Shown: piece by piece, positions 1-7,518 of the stretch | How the letters are laid out: the number at the start of each line of letters is the position of its first letter | Position numbering within the stretch: position 1 is the stretch's first letter | Position numbers and translations under genes: made by a program | Notes under the pieces: generated by a model | What the model saw: the letters and a program-made list of their open reading frames with translations, nothing else | Database searches by the model: none | What the model was told of the DNA's origin: nothing | Assembly (NCBI GenBank): GCA_026387085.1 | Contig: JAPLMK010000045.1 | Location: 7,022-17,387 of the forward strand | DNA: 10,366 nucleotides | DNA from: Candidatus Omnitrophota bacterium | GTDB lineage: Bacteria > Ratteibacteria > UBA8468 > MWAK01 | Direction of reading: 5' to 3'

Positions 1-1367
1 ACGGCCGGACAAAGGTGGTTATTATCGCCATGGACACGACCGCGATCGGAGGCAGAGGAATTACCCGGGGGATGTTAAATGATGTCGGGGATGATTTTTT
101 GCTTAATCTGCGCGGCCGAATTCAGGAAAAGTTAAAAATACCCGGTTGTAATGTACTGGTCAACGCTTCGCACACCCACCCATCCGGCCGGTTGTTATGT
201 GACGATTCCGAACAGTTAAACCGAATATTTGATGCGGTTAAGCAAGCCATGCGGAATATGACCGCGGTCAAGGTCGGCGTTGGTTGCGGCCGTGAAGACC
301 GGATAACGATGAACCGGAATCTCAGACTGAAGAACGGCAAAAATTGGACCATCCGTCATACTAATCCCTGTCCGCCGGATGAAGAGGTCGCCGGCGTGGG
401 GCCAATCGACCCGGAAATAGGTATACTGCGTGTAGACCGGATAGACGGAAGGACGCTGGCGGTGGTTTATAATTTTGCCTGCCACCCTCTTTTCGGAGAC
501 CCGCAGGGCGCTATTACCGCTAATTTTCCGGGTATCGCCTCAAAAGTAATTGAAGATACCCTGGGTAATGACGCGATGGCGTTATTTTTACAGGGAGCAG
601 GCGGGGATATCGTTGATGTGTTCTTTAAAGATTTTAATCTTACCAGAGACATTAAACCGCTGGGCACAATGCTGGGACTGAGCACTTTGAAAGCGCTTAA
701 AAATATCAGAACCAAAAATACAAGCCTGAGCGTGATTTCCGAAATGATAGCGCTCCCCCGCAGAACCGACATCCCGAAGCGTGTCAAAGAACTGGAGCGG
801 GAACAGGCAGAGTTGCTGAAATCCTTGCGGTTTACCAGTTTGAACTTTAAATCCTTTTTACCTTTGTATGTTAAACATGCTCTTAATCCCGAATACCCAT
901 CGGATTATTCCTACCGGTATTTACAGGCGGAAAAGATAAGCAACGAAGAACTTTCCGCCATGGATGACCATAACCGGAGAAGCGTTAAAAAATATCTCCG
1001 GAATATTTACGCCATGGAGAAACTTACCCGAATCCAGGATGATATCGCGACATTGAAAAAGCATCAGGCGATAAACGATGAATCCGGTAAATCGACCGTA
1101 TCGGCCGAGGTACAGGGTATTAAAATCGGCGATTGCGTGTTGATAACTTCTCCGGCGGAAGTGCTGGTTGAGATCGGCTTGAACGTCAAGAAGGCCTCGC
1201 CTTATAAGCATACTTTCCTGGCGGCTTTTTCCAACGGCTATTTGCATTATGGCCCCCCGGCAACCGAGTACAGCAGGGGAGGATACGAAGTAACCGAGTG
1301 CCTGCTGGCCCCGCAATGGCAGAAGATTTTCGAGAAAAAGGCCAATGAAATAATCCGCCGGTTGTAA
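1..1367 (+). CDS. Neutral/alkaline ceramidase-like hydrolase, 5'-truncated by window edge
   Basis: The protein looks like a member of the neutral/alkaline non-lysosomal ceramidase N-terminal domain family, zinc amidases of which the best known cleave N-acyl-sphingosine. The frame is open to the left edge and the codons before GTG 15 (reading GRTK) continue the usual strand leading to 'VVIIAMD', so GTG 15 is not the true start. Numbering from that GTG, I see SHTH (His53, His55), FACHP (His157), QGAGGD (193-198), and a C-terminal segment with AEVLVEIG and NGY...GGYE, matching the zinc-ligand and substrate-binding blocks of the family in order. The serine that follows the GD pair in animal ceramidases (GDVSP) is replaced: here the sequence reads GDIVD. 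True ceramidase activity is therefore doubtful. Many bacterial homologues in sugar clusters have no known substrate. The stop is TAA, 67 bp before the next gene, so co-transcription is likely. Family is fairly sure; substrate is unknown. Confidence 0.82.
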   Translation, partial: GRTKVVIIAMDTTAIGGRGITRGMLNDVGDDFLLNLRGRIQEKLKIPGCNVLVNASHTHPSGRLLCDDSEQLNRIFDAVKQAMRNMTAVKVGVGCGREDRITMNRNLRLKNGKNWTIRHTNPCPPDEEVAGVGPIDPEIGILRVDRIDGRTLAVVYNFACHPLFGDPQGAITANFPGIASKVIEDTLGNDAMALFLQGAGGDIVDVFFKDFNLTRDIKPLGTMLGLSTLKALKNIRTKNTSLSVISEMIALPRRTDIPKRVKELEREQAELLKSLRFTSLNFKSFLPLYVKHALNPEYPSDYSYRYLQAEKISNEELSAMDDHNRRSVKKYLRNIYAMEKLTRIQDDIATLKKHQAINDESGKSTVSAEVQGIKIGDCVLITSPAEVLVEIGLNVKKASPYKHTFLAAFSNGYLHYGPPATEYSRGGYEVTECLLAPQWQKIFEKKANEIIRRL

Positions 1368-1434
1368 TAAATTTGAAATAAAAACAGTTACCGGAACACG
1401 CCGGAAATAATTAACCTAACGGGGAGAAAAAAAG

Positions 1435-2556
1435 ATGACCATCAAGCCCTGCCGAAGCAAGTGGAAAGGAACGATGACCGACCGGGAACGGTTCAACAAC
1501 CAGATGCATTACCGGAGCGTTGACCGATGCTTTAACATGGAGTTTGGTTACTGGGACCAGAATTTCACCCTTTGGCCGTTGTTTACGGAAAACCACGTTA
1601 CCAATAACGAGGAAGCAGACCTTTTCTTTAATTTTGACAAAATAAAAATTCTGGTCGGTGATACCTGGCTCCGCCCGTGGTTTGAAGAGAAAATAGTCAA
1701 AGAAACAGGCGATACCATTGTTATGATGAATAGCGATGGCTTGCTCGCGGAAATTCCCAAAGACCGGCACGGCACCATCCCCCATTATGTCAAAGCCTCC
1801 ATTGTTACGCCGGATGATTGGAAAAGGTGCAAAGAGGAGCGTTTGAATCGCGCTAACCCGGCCCGCCGGGTAGATATGGAACTTCTTAAAAAAGAATATC
1901 CCTCTGACCGTGATTTCCCTCTGGGCGTATATTGCGGTTCCATGATCGGCAAAATTCGCGATATGCTGACTTTCGAAGGACTGGCTTACGCCACCTATGA
2001 TTACCCGGTGATGGTGGAGGATATGGTGGAAACGGCCTGCGTCCTGATTGAAGATTTTCTGGACCAGGTCCTGGGGAAGATTGATTTCGATTATGCTTCC
2101 GGCTGGGAAGACATCTGCTTTAAGAGCGGTCCGATCGTTTCGGCTGATTTTTTTAAAAAGGTGGTTATGCCCCGCTATAAACGCATCAGCCGTAAACTAC
2201 ATTCGGCCGGAATCGATATCTGGTATACCGATTGCGACGGTGACGTGCGCCCGATTATGCCTTATTTTCTGGAAGGGGGCATTAATTGCCTATTTCCGTT
2301 TGAGGTCAACGGCTGCGCCCACCCGCGGGAACTGTTAAATCAATACGGAAAAGACCTGCGGATAATGGGTGGGGTGAACAAGATTGAATTAGCCAAAGGA
2401 CCGGAAGCGATCAAGGCATACCTGGAAACCCTGATACCACTGGTTGAGCGCGGCGGGTATATCCCTTTCTGCGACCACCGCTGTCCGCCGAACGTTAAGC
2501 CGGAAGATTACCTCTATTATCTTGATTTAAAAGAAAAGATGTTCGGAATGGCGTGA
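1435..2556 (+). CDS. Uroporphyrinogen decarboxylase (URO-D)-like protein, MtaA/CmuA-related, not HemE
   Basis: This 373-aa protein has the URO-D TIM-barrel pattern: an N-terminal RERF...VDR...EFGYW block (about residues 14-41), a central GSMIGKIRDML block, a DCDGDVRP turn (residues 266-273), MGGVNK, and a C-terminal GGYIPFCDHRCPP block (341-352). The superfamily includes heme-pathway decarboxylase and corrinoid or coenzyme M methyltransferases. The N-terminal arginine-rich substrate motif of HemE is absent. The HxC zinc motif of MtaA-type enzymes is not intact: Cys267 is present, but the position two before it is Thr265. Such proteins are common next to sugar-degradation genes in environmental bacteria and their reaction is not established. 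GGGGAG at 1421-1426 sits 8 bases before ATG 1435. A second in-frame ATG at 1474, with AAAGGA 3 bases before it, would give a start at MTDRERF and cannot be excluded. No corrinoid protein is adjacent. The gene ends 14 bp before the aldolase. Confidence 0.85.
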   Translation: MTIKPCRSKWKGTMTDRERFNNQMHYRSVDRCFNMEFGYWDQNFTLWPLFTENHVTNNEEADLFFNFDKIKILVGDTWLRPWFEEKIVKETGDTIVMMNSDGLLAEIPKDRHGTIPHYVKASIVTPDDWKRCKEERLNRANPARRVDMELLKKEYPSDRDFPLGVYCGSMIGKIRDMLTFEGLAYATYDYPVMVEDMVETACVLIEDFLDQVLGKIDFDYASGWEDICFKSGPIVSADFFKKVVMPRYKRISRKLHSAGIDIWYTDCDGDVRPIMPYFLEGGINCLFPFEVNGCAHPRELLNQYGKDLRIMGGVNKIELAKGPEAIKAYLETLIPLVERGGYIPFCDHRCPPNVKPEDYLYYLDLKEKMFGMA

Positions 2557-2570
2557 AAAATTAAGGAGCA

Positions 2571-3512
2571 ATGGTTTTGACCGGAAAAAATAATATCGGA
2601 GTTTATTTTAAGGCCGCGTACGAGGCAAAAATCGTGATACCGGCGTTGAATGTGCCTCACGTGCCCATGATGTCGGCTATTGCCGATACCTTGGCTGAGT
2701 ATGATGCGTTCGGCCTGATCGAAGTAGCGCTGCTGGAAATTGTCAAGTTTAAATCCCAAAGTTGGGCCGTCATTGCGGCAGAGTATGAGCGCGTGGCTGA
2801 CCCCAGATACACCAGCCTGCATGCGGACCATACTCCTGCGATAGATGAAGATGGCTTGCCGGTGGATTGGAAAGCCGTGTTTCAAGAGGTTCTTTCCCTG
2901 GGATACAAATCCCTGATGATCGATGGGTCGCGGCTTCCTTTTTATGAGAATATTAAGATTACTTCCGAGGTAGTTAAGATGGCCCATCCCAAAGACGTAT
3001 TCGTAGAAGCCGAACTGGGCGCGGTTTCGGGGCACGAAGAAGGCCCGGCGATACCATACGCAGAACTGTTCGCGGGCAAAAAAGGATTTACCAATCCGGA
3101 GGAAGCTGGGGAGTTTGTAAAGAAGACCGGCGTGGATTGGTTATCCGTAGCCATCGGTAATGTTCACGGCCCGATTGCTGCAGCCGTGAGAAACCAGCCC
3201 AAGGTAGAAGCGATGCTTGATATTGCGCACTTGAAGAAGATTAAGGCGGCAGCCGGTATTCCGCTTGTGTTGCATGGAGGGTCCGGCGTAAAACAGTCTG
3301 ATGTCGACCAAGCCATACTTAACGGCATAACCAAAATAAATATCGGGGCAGTCCTCCGGAAGGCATATGAATTTGCCCTGGAAGGGGAGGGTGGTAATAT
3401 CGCGGCCGGACAAGCAGCCGTGCGTGATGCGATGCAAAACCTGATCTGCAATCTTTTTCACATCGAAGGTTCGGCGACTCGCTTGCGGCAACTCGCCGGG
3501 AATCAATCATGA
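2571..3512 (+). CDS. Class II (zinc) ketose-phosphate/fructose-bisphosphate aldolase family protein
   Basis: Class II aldolases reversibly cleave ketose (bis)phosphates into two fragments using zinc. At 313 aa this has the usual family length. Visible motifs are LHADH (His84, Asp86, His87; Asp86 the likely acid/base, His87 a zinc ligand), MIDGSRLPF, VEAELG, GNVHG (His199) and LHGGSG (His235), the last two being the expected other zinc ligands. The phosphate-binding block near the C terminus reads KINIGAVLR: Asn257 is kept, but the Asp-Thr or Ala-Thr of fructose- or tagatose-bisphosphate aldolases is Gly259-Ala260, so the substrate may differ. Start choice is uncertain. AAGGAG (2563-2568) is only 2 bases before ATG 2571 but 8 bases before TTG 2577, which would remove two residues. 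The stop overlaps the kinase start by 4 bp. With the kinase and isomerase downstream it should perform the final cleavage step. Family is secure; substrate is unknown. Confidence 0.9.
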   Translation: MVLTGKNNIGVYFKAAYEAKIVIPALNVPHVPMMSAIADTLAEYDAFGLIEVALLEIVKFKSQSWAVIAAEYERVADPRYTSLHADHTPAIDEDGLPVDWKAVFQEVLSLGYKSLMIDGSRLPFYENIKITSEVVKMAHPKDVFVEAELGAVSGHEEGPAIPYAELFAGKKGFTNPEEAGEFVKKTGVDWLSVAIGNVHGPIAAAVRNQPKVEAMLDIAHLKKIKAAAGIPLVLHGGSGVKQSDVDQAILNGITKINIGAVLRKAYEFALEGEGGNIAAGQAAVRDAMQNLICNLFHIEGSATRLRQLAGNQS

Positions 3513-5029
3513 GTTTGATGGGCGTGGATATCGGCACAACCGGAACGAAAGCTGTTATATTCGACGAATCCGGTCTTCAGTTATCTGCGGCGTATGAAGA
3601 GTACCCGCTTATCATTCCGTTTGAAGGCGCCGGAGAACTGGATTCCGAGCGCATCGTTCTGGCCGCGTACCGGGTAATAAAGAACGCCGCAAGCGCTGTT
3701 AAGAACACGGATCCGGTTTCTGCCGTGGGTATAGCATCCCAGGGAGAAGCGTTTACGCCGGTAGCATCGGATGGCAGCATTATCGGAAATGCGATGGTCT
3801 CTTCCGACAGACGCGCCGAACCTTTCGTTAAAGCATGGGACGAAAAGTTCGGAACCGATCGTCTGTACAAAATTACCGGACACACCGCATATCCGATGTT
3901 CTCGCTGTTTAAGTTGCTGTGGATCAAGGAAAATCAGCCCAAGGTATGGGCCGAGGCGTGGAAGTTTCTCTTTTGCCAGGATTTAATTGCGTTCAAACTG
4001 ACCGGAGAAACAAAGACCGATTATACGATGGCGGCGCGGTCCATGTTGTTTGACGTAACCCAAAAACATTGGTCGGTCGAGATTTTAGATTTCATCGGGT
4101 TGGATATCAAGCGTTTACCTGAAGTAGTTCCATCCGGCGGCCGGGCCGGTACGGTCAGTCATCGGGCGGCAAAAGAACTTGGGCTGACGAATAATATCCC
4201 CGTGTCGATGTGCGGTCATGACCAGCCGGTCGGCGCGCTGGGCTGCGGCGCCGCAGCCCCGGGATTCGCGAGTTACGCGGTCGGCACGGTAGAATGCGTA
4301 ACTCCGGCAGTAGACCGCCTGATATTAAGCGACGTTCTTATGAAAAACAACCTGGCATCGTATCCTCATGTGATGCCCGGTCTTTATACTACGGTTGCGT
4401 TTAATATAACCGGTGGTAGCGTGCTTCGGTGGGTACGGGATAATTTGGCGCTCGAGGAAACATCGGAAGCCCGGAGAAACGGGGACGACCCATACGAAAG
4501 AATTATCGCGTCGGCATCCAAAAAGCCGTCTGACCTGATTCTGTTGCCGCACTTTGGCGCAACCGGTACACCGCACTTTGACTTGCAGGGAGTCGGAACC
4601 CTTTTCGGTTTAACTTTATCAACCGAAAGAAGCGAAATTTTGCGCGCTTTCCTGGAGGGAATTACCTACGAAACAAAGTGGAACATATCAATACTGGCCG
4701 AAGCCGGGTTCGCGCTTACGGAGTTGAGAACAATCGGCGGTGGATCAAAAAGCAGTATTTGGATGCAGATTAAGGCGGATATATTCGGGCTGCCGCTGAC
4801 AATTATGAAAGCGCCCGAGTCAACGTGCGCCGGCGCGGCCATCTTGGCCGGAATAGAAGCCGGAATCTTAGAGCCGGAAGCAGTATCTTCGTGGGCTAAA
4901 CCGGTCCGAACGTTTGAACCGGCGCAGTCAAATGTTTCCGCCTATGAGGACCGGTTTGCCCTTTACCGGGGAATATATAGTTCGCTTGGCGCGGCACGAA
5001 GCATGCTCCGGAAAATAAAGGAGAATTGA
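3509..5029 (+). CDS. FGGY-family carbohydrate kinase (xylulokinase-like)
   Basis: This kinase transfers phosphate from ATP to a sugar, most likely the ketose made by the neighbouring isomerase. Its 506 aa match the FGGY family. The N-terminal phosphate loop reads GVDIGTTGTKAV (residues 5-16). The catalytic base is probably Asp238 in CGHDQPVGALG. The second ATP-binding signature, GGGSKSSIWMQIKADI, lies at 410-425, and an ESTCAGAAILAG block follows. Both actin-like domains are complete. The overall pattern resembles xylulokinase or fuculokinase rather than glycerol kinase, but family members with different substrates cannot be separated by eye. ATG 3509 overlaps the aldolase stop (ATGA), indicating translational coupling; a weak GGGA stands at 3498-3501. 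A second in-frame ATG at 3518 is possible but would leave only one residue before the VDIGTTGT loop. The stop is TGA. Confidence 0.92.
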   Translation: MSLMGVDIGTTGTKAVIFDESGLQLSAAYEEYPLIIPFEGAGELDSERIVLAAYRVIKNAASAVKNTDPVSAVGIASQGEAFTPVASDGSIIGNAMVSSDRRAEPFVKAWDEKFGTDRLYKITGHTAYPMFSLFKLLWIKENQPKVWAEAWKFLFCQDLIAFKLTGETKTDYTMAARSMLFDVTQKHWSVEILDFIGLDIKRLPEVVPSGGRAGTVSHRAAKELGLTNNIPVSMCGHDQPVGALGCGAAAPGFASYAVGTVECVTPAVDRLILSDVLMKNNLASYPHVMPGLYTTVAFNITGGSVLRWVRDNLALEETSEARRNGDDPYERIIASASKKPSDLILLPHFGATGTPHFDLQGVGTLFGLTLSTERSEILRAFLEGITYETKWNISILAEAGFALTELRTIGGGSKSSIWMQIKADIFGLPLTIMKAPESTCAGAAILAGIEAGILEPEAVSSWAKPVRTFEPAQSNVSAYEDRFALYRGIYSSLGAARSMLRKIKEN

Positions 5030-5030
5030 A

Positions 5031-6449
5031 ATGGTTAACGAGAAATCACGGTTCGCGTTATTCTATGGGAACAGGGGTTTTTTTCCGGGGTCATTGATGG
5101 TGTCGGCGCGAGAAGAGACGGCCCGGATTCTCAAGAAACTGGGTTATAAGACAATAACGCTGGATGCCAGCGCCACCCGGTACGGAGCCGTAGAAACAGT
5201 GGCGGAAGGTAAAATCTACGCCCGGTTCTTGAAAGAGAATGAAGGTAAATTTGACGGGGTTATCTTGTTCCTGCCTAACTTCGGGGACGAAAACGGGGCG
5301 GTGGCAGCGCTTAAGGATGCCGGGGTTCCGATATTCGTGCAGGCCTATCCGGATGAACTGGATAAGATGTCGCCGGACCTGAGAAGAGACGCATTTTGCG
5401 GGAAGATGTCGATTATGGACGTTTTTTATCAGAACAACATCAAGTTTACCGCGCTTAAACCTCACGCGGTAGCGCCGGAATCAAAGGCATTTGCGTCAAA
5501 TATGGACCATTTTGACCGGGTCTGCCGCGTTGTCAAGGCGCTGAAAAATCTGATTGTGGGAGCGATCGGAGCCCGAACCAGCGCGTTTAAGACCGTGCGT
5601 ATAGACGAACTGGCACTCCAGAAACACGGCATCACCATGGAGACATTTGACCTTTCGGATGTTTTTAGCCGCATGGCCGGCATAAAGGAAAACAGCGCGG
5701 CTTTCAAAAGCAAGGCTGAAACGCTCAAAAATTATACGGACTTCAGCTGCGTGCCGGCCGGGGCGTTTAAAAAGATTACACAGCTGGGTCTGGTACTCGA
5801 CAATATGAGGGAAGAGTATGGACTGGACACAATCGCTGTGCGTTGCTGGATCGAGATGCAGCAGCAATTAGGCATCTCTCCCTGCGTGCTTTTGAGCGAG
5901 ATGAACCACCGGCACCTTACTTCGGCGTGCGAGGTGGACGTGGGAAACGCTGTGATGATGCATGCCCTGAGAATCGACTCCGGAGAGGCAAGCGCCTGTC
6001 TTGATTGGAACAACAATTACGGGGATGATGATGATAAATGCATCCTGTTCCACTGCGGGCCCGTGCCCCAATCGATGATGGTTGCAAGAGGAGAAGTTAC
6101 CGACCACGACATACTGCAAAACGCGGTGGGCAAGGGATGCTCATACGGTTGCAATGTGGGGCGAATAAAACCGATGCCAATGACATTCGGCAGCATGATG
6201 ACCGATGCCGGCAAGTTAAAGTATTTCATCGGCGAAGGCGAATTTACCGCCGATTGTATCCCGGATGAGTTCTTTGGTTGCGCCGGCGTGGCTAAGATAC
6301 CGAGGTTGCAGGACGTGCTCTTGTACCTCGGTCAAAACGGGCACCGGCACCACGTGAGCGTTACGCCCGGTCATTTTACGGCTGTATTATCAGAGGCGCT
6401 GGAGTATTACCTGGGATACGATGTCACCCGGCCCCAGCTTTTAAAATAA
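5031..6449 (+). CDS. L-fucose/L-arabinose isomerase-like protein (COG2407 type)
   Basis: This 472-aa protein should interconvert an aldose and a ketose using a divalent metal (usually Mn2+). The N-terminal half carries the family's YGNRGFFPGSL segment and PNFGDENGA; the middle carries VGAIGARTSAFKTVR. The metal-site region follows: ACEVDVGNA with Glu301, then LDWNNNYGDD with Asp325, matching the Glu and Asp ligands of fucose isomerase. HCGPVP (His341) and a C-terminal GHRHH (His438-His441) supply candidate third ligands. All expected blocks are in order, so the enzyme looks active. It is shorter than classical FucI (about 590 aa), as is usual for this broad group, whose members act on varied sugars. 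AAGGAG at 5018-5023 is 7 bases before ATG 5031, and the kinase stop is 1 bp away. The frame ends TAA followed immediately by a second TAA. The sugar is unknown; fucose, arabinose, apiose-type and sulfoquinovose-type sugars are all conceivable. Confidence 0.88.
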   Translation: MVNEKSRFALFYGNRGFFPGSLMVSAREETARILKKLGYKTITLDASATRYGAVETVAEGKIYARFLKENEGKFDGVILFLPNFGDENGAVAALKDAGVPIFVQAYPDELDKMSPDLRRDAFCGKMSIMDVFYQNNIKFTALKPHAVAPESKAFASNMDHFDRVCRVVKALKNLIVGAIGARTSAFKTVRIDELALQKHGITMETFDLSDVFSRMAGIKENSAAFKSKAETLKNYTDFSCVPAGAFKKITQLGLVLDNMREEYGLDTIAVRCWIEMQQQLGISPCVLLSEMNHRHLTSACEVDVGNAVMMHALRIDSGEASACLDWNNNYGDDDDKCILFHCGPVPQSMMVARGEVTDHDILQNAVGKGCSYGCNVGRIKPMPMTFGSMMTDAGKLKYFIGEGEFTADCIPDEFFGCAGVAKIPRLQDVLLYLGQNGHRHHVSVTPGHFTAVLSEALEYYLGYDVTRPQLLK

Positions 6450-6467
6450 TAAAAAGTGACAAATAAT

Positions 6468-6483
6468 TTTAGAAAGTTCTAAA
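6468..6483. promoter_or_regulatory. 16-base palindrome upstream of the nitrilase-family gene, possible operator
   Basis: The sequence TTTAGAAAGTTCTAAA is a perfect inverted repeat with 7-base arms (6468-6474 and 6477-6483) and a 2-base centre. It lies in the 54-bp gap between the isomerase and the nitrilase-family gene, 4 bases before that gene's Shine-Dalgarno sequence. A 2-base centre is too tight for a good hairpin, and no T-run follows, so a dimeric protein-binding site is more plausible than a terminator. A weak promoter-like pair (GTGACA 6456-6461, TCTAAA 6478-6483, 16-base spacer) overlaps it. Transcription from that pair would start inside the Shine-Dalgarno sequence, which argues against it. 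AT-rich sequence makes a chance palindrome possible. Confidence 0.35.
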
Positions 6484-6503
6484 TCAAGGGAGGACCCGAG
6501 AAG

Positions 6504-7436
6504 ATGATACGAAGATATCGCGTTGCCGCCGGTTGTTTCGAACCCGAACTTGCGCAATCAATTGAAACGAGGCGGGAAAGTTTAAAAGCGCACCTGGCTG
6601 CTCTGTTGAAAGAGCAAAAACCGGATTTGGTGGTCCTTCCGGAATTAGCTTTAATTCCCGATTTCAATAAACAGGTAAATTGCGGCGCGGAACTTATTGA
6701 CGGTCCGACGATCAGATGTGTGGCCGAATTGGCAAAATTACATGGTGCTAATATTTGTATGCCCATTATTGAAACGGATAAGGGCCATAAATATAACACC
6801 GCTGTTTATCTTAATCGCCAGGGTCAGGTGGCCGGTAAATTCCGGAAACACACTCCGACCAAAGGAGAATTAGAGCTTGATATATTTCCCGGTGAAAATA
6901 GTCCGGAACCGGTTGTAATTGACGGGCTGCGCATCGGCACGGCGATATGTTACGATGAGAACTATCCGGACTTGATGTGGCATTACTTCACAAAAGGAAT
7001 CGACCTGTTGGTCTTCCCGGCATATACGTACGGCGGACAATTGATGCAGAGCTGGGCGTTGACCTGCGGTGTGCCTCTAGTTGTATCATTTCCGTGGGAA
7101 AGCGTTATTTACGACCGCGACGGTAGTATTCTGGCGGATGGCGGGACATGGACCAGCACGATTAAATCCGGATATCACCCGGCCTGGGTTGCCCAAGAGA
7201 TTAATATGCAGAGCCGGATTTATCACCTTGATTACAATCAATTAAAAATTAATGAACTCGGGCAAAAATACGGCAACAAGATTGATATCAGGTTAATCGT
7301 GCGGGAAGCCCGGTTTCGGATTACTGTTCTATCCGATACGCTGGATATTGACCAGATAGAAAAAGAGATGGATTTATTGCCCTTGCAGCGCTACATCACA
7401 GAGGGGCGCGCGCTGGCCGATAAAATGAGGAAGTAA
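6504..7436 (+). CDS. Carbon-nitrogen hydrolase, nitrilase superfamily (amidase/nitrilase type)
   Basis: Members hydrolyse amides or nitriles with a Glu-Lys-Cys triad. All three residues are visible in this 310-aa protein: Glu47 in VLPELAL, Lys115 in GKFRKHT and Cys149 in AICYDENYPD. Glu122, after the lysine, fits the second conserved glutamate. The remaining core blocks, such as YNTAVYLNRQG (97-107) and LLVFPAY, follow in order, and the C-terminal ~90 residues are less typical. There is no signal peptide, so it should be cytoplasmic. GGGAGG at 6488-6493 is 10 bases before ATG 6504. It closes the metabolic gene run, 54 bp after the isomerase, and is probably co-transcribed, although the palindrome in the gap could give it separate control. 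The family is clear; the substrate (omega-amide, N-carbamoyl, aliphatic amide or nitrile) is not. Confidence 0.9.
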   Translation: MIRRYRVAAGCFEPELAQSIETRRESLKAHLAALLKEQKPDLVVLPELALIPDFNKQVNCGAELIDGPTIRCVAELAKLHGANICMPIIETDKGHKYNTAVYLNRQGQVAGKFRKHTPTKGELELDIFPGENSPEPVVIDGLRIGTAICYDENYPDLMWHYFTKGIDLLVFPAYTYGGQLMQSWALTCGVPLVVSFPWESVIYDRDGSILADGGTWTSTIKSGYHPAWVAQEINMQSRIYHLDYNQLKINELGQKYGNKIDIRLIVREARFRITVLSDTLDIDQIEKEMDLLPLQRYITEGRALADKMRK

Positions 7437-7481
7437 CCGGAAATTATTGTACGGCAAGATTTCAGGTGTGGGTGTAATGAG

Positions 7482-7511
7482 TTGACAAACCGGAAAGAGA
7501 TGTAGTAAAAT
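7482..7511 (+). promoter_or_regulatory. Sigma-70-type promoter of the 5S rRNA gene
   Basis: A consensus -35 box TTGACA (7482-7487) is followed after 18 bases by TAAAAT (7506-7511), which matches 5 of 6 positions of the -10 consensus. Transcription would start about 7 to 8 bases downstream, at 7518-7519, which is exactly where the 5S helix I begins. This agreement supports both the promoter and the independent transcription of the 5S gene. Confidence 0.7.
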
Positions 7512-7518
7512 TATTAGC

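Noticed and set aside
921..1316. 131-codon open frame on the - strand inside the ceramidase-like gene
   Set aside because: It lies fully opposite a gene with clear family motifs, and its translation shows no recognisable domain.
1368..1434. Riboswitch or separate promoter before the URO-D-like gene
   Set aside because: Only 67 AT-rich bases with no paired -35/-10 boxes and no structured element beyond the Shine-Dalgarno sequence.
1435..2556. Heme biosynthesis uroporphyrinogen decarboxylase (hemE)
   Set aside because: The HemE N-terminal substrate motif is missing and no heme genes are nearby; the protein fits the URO-D-like group instead.
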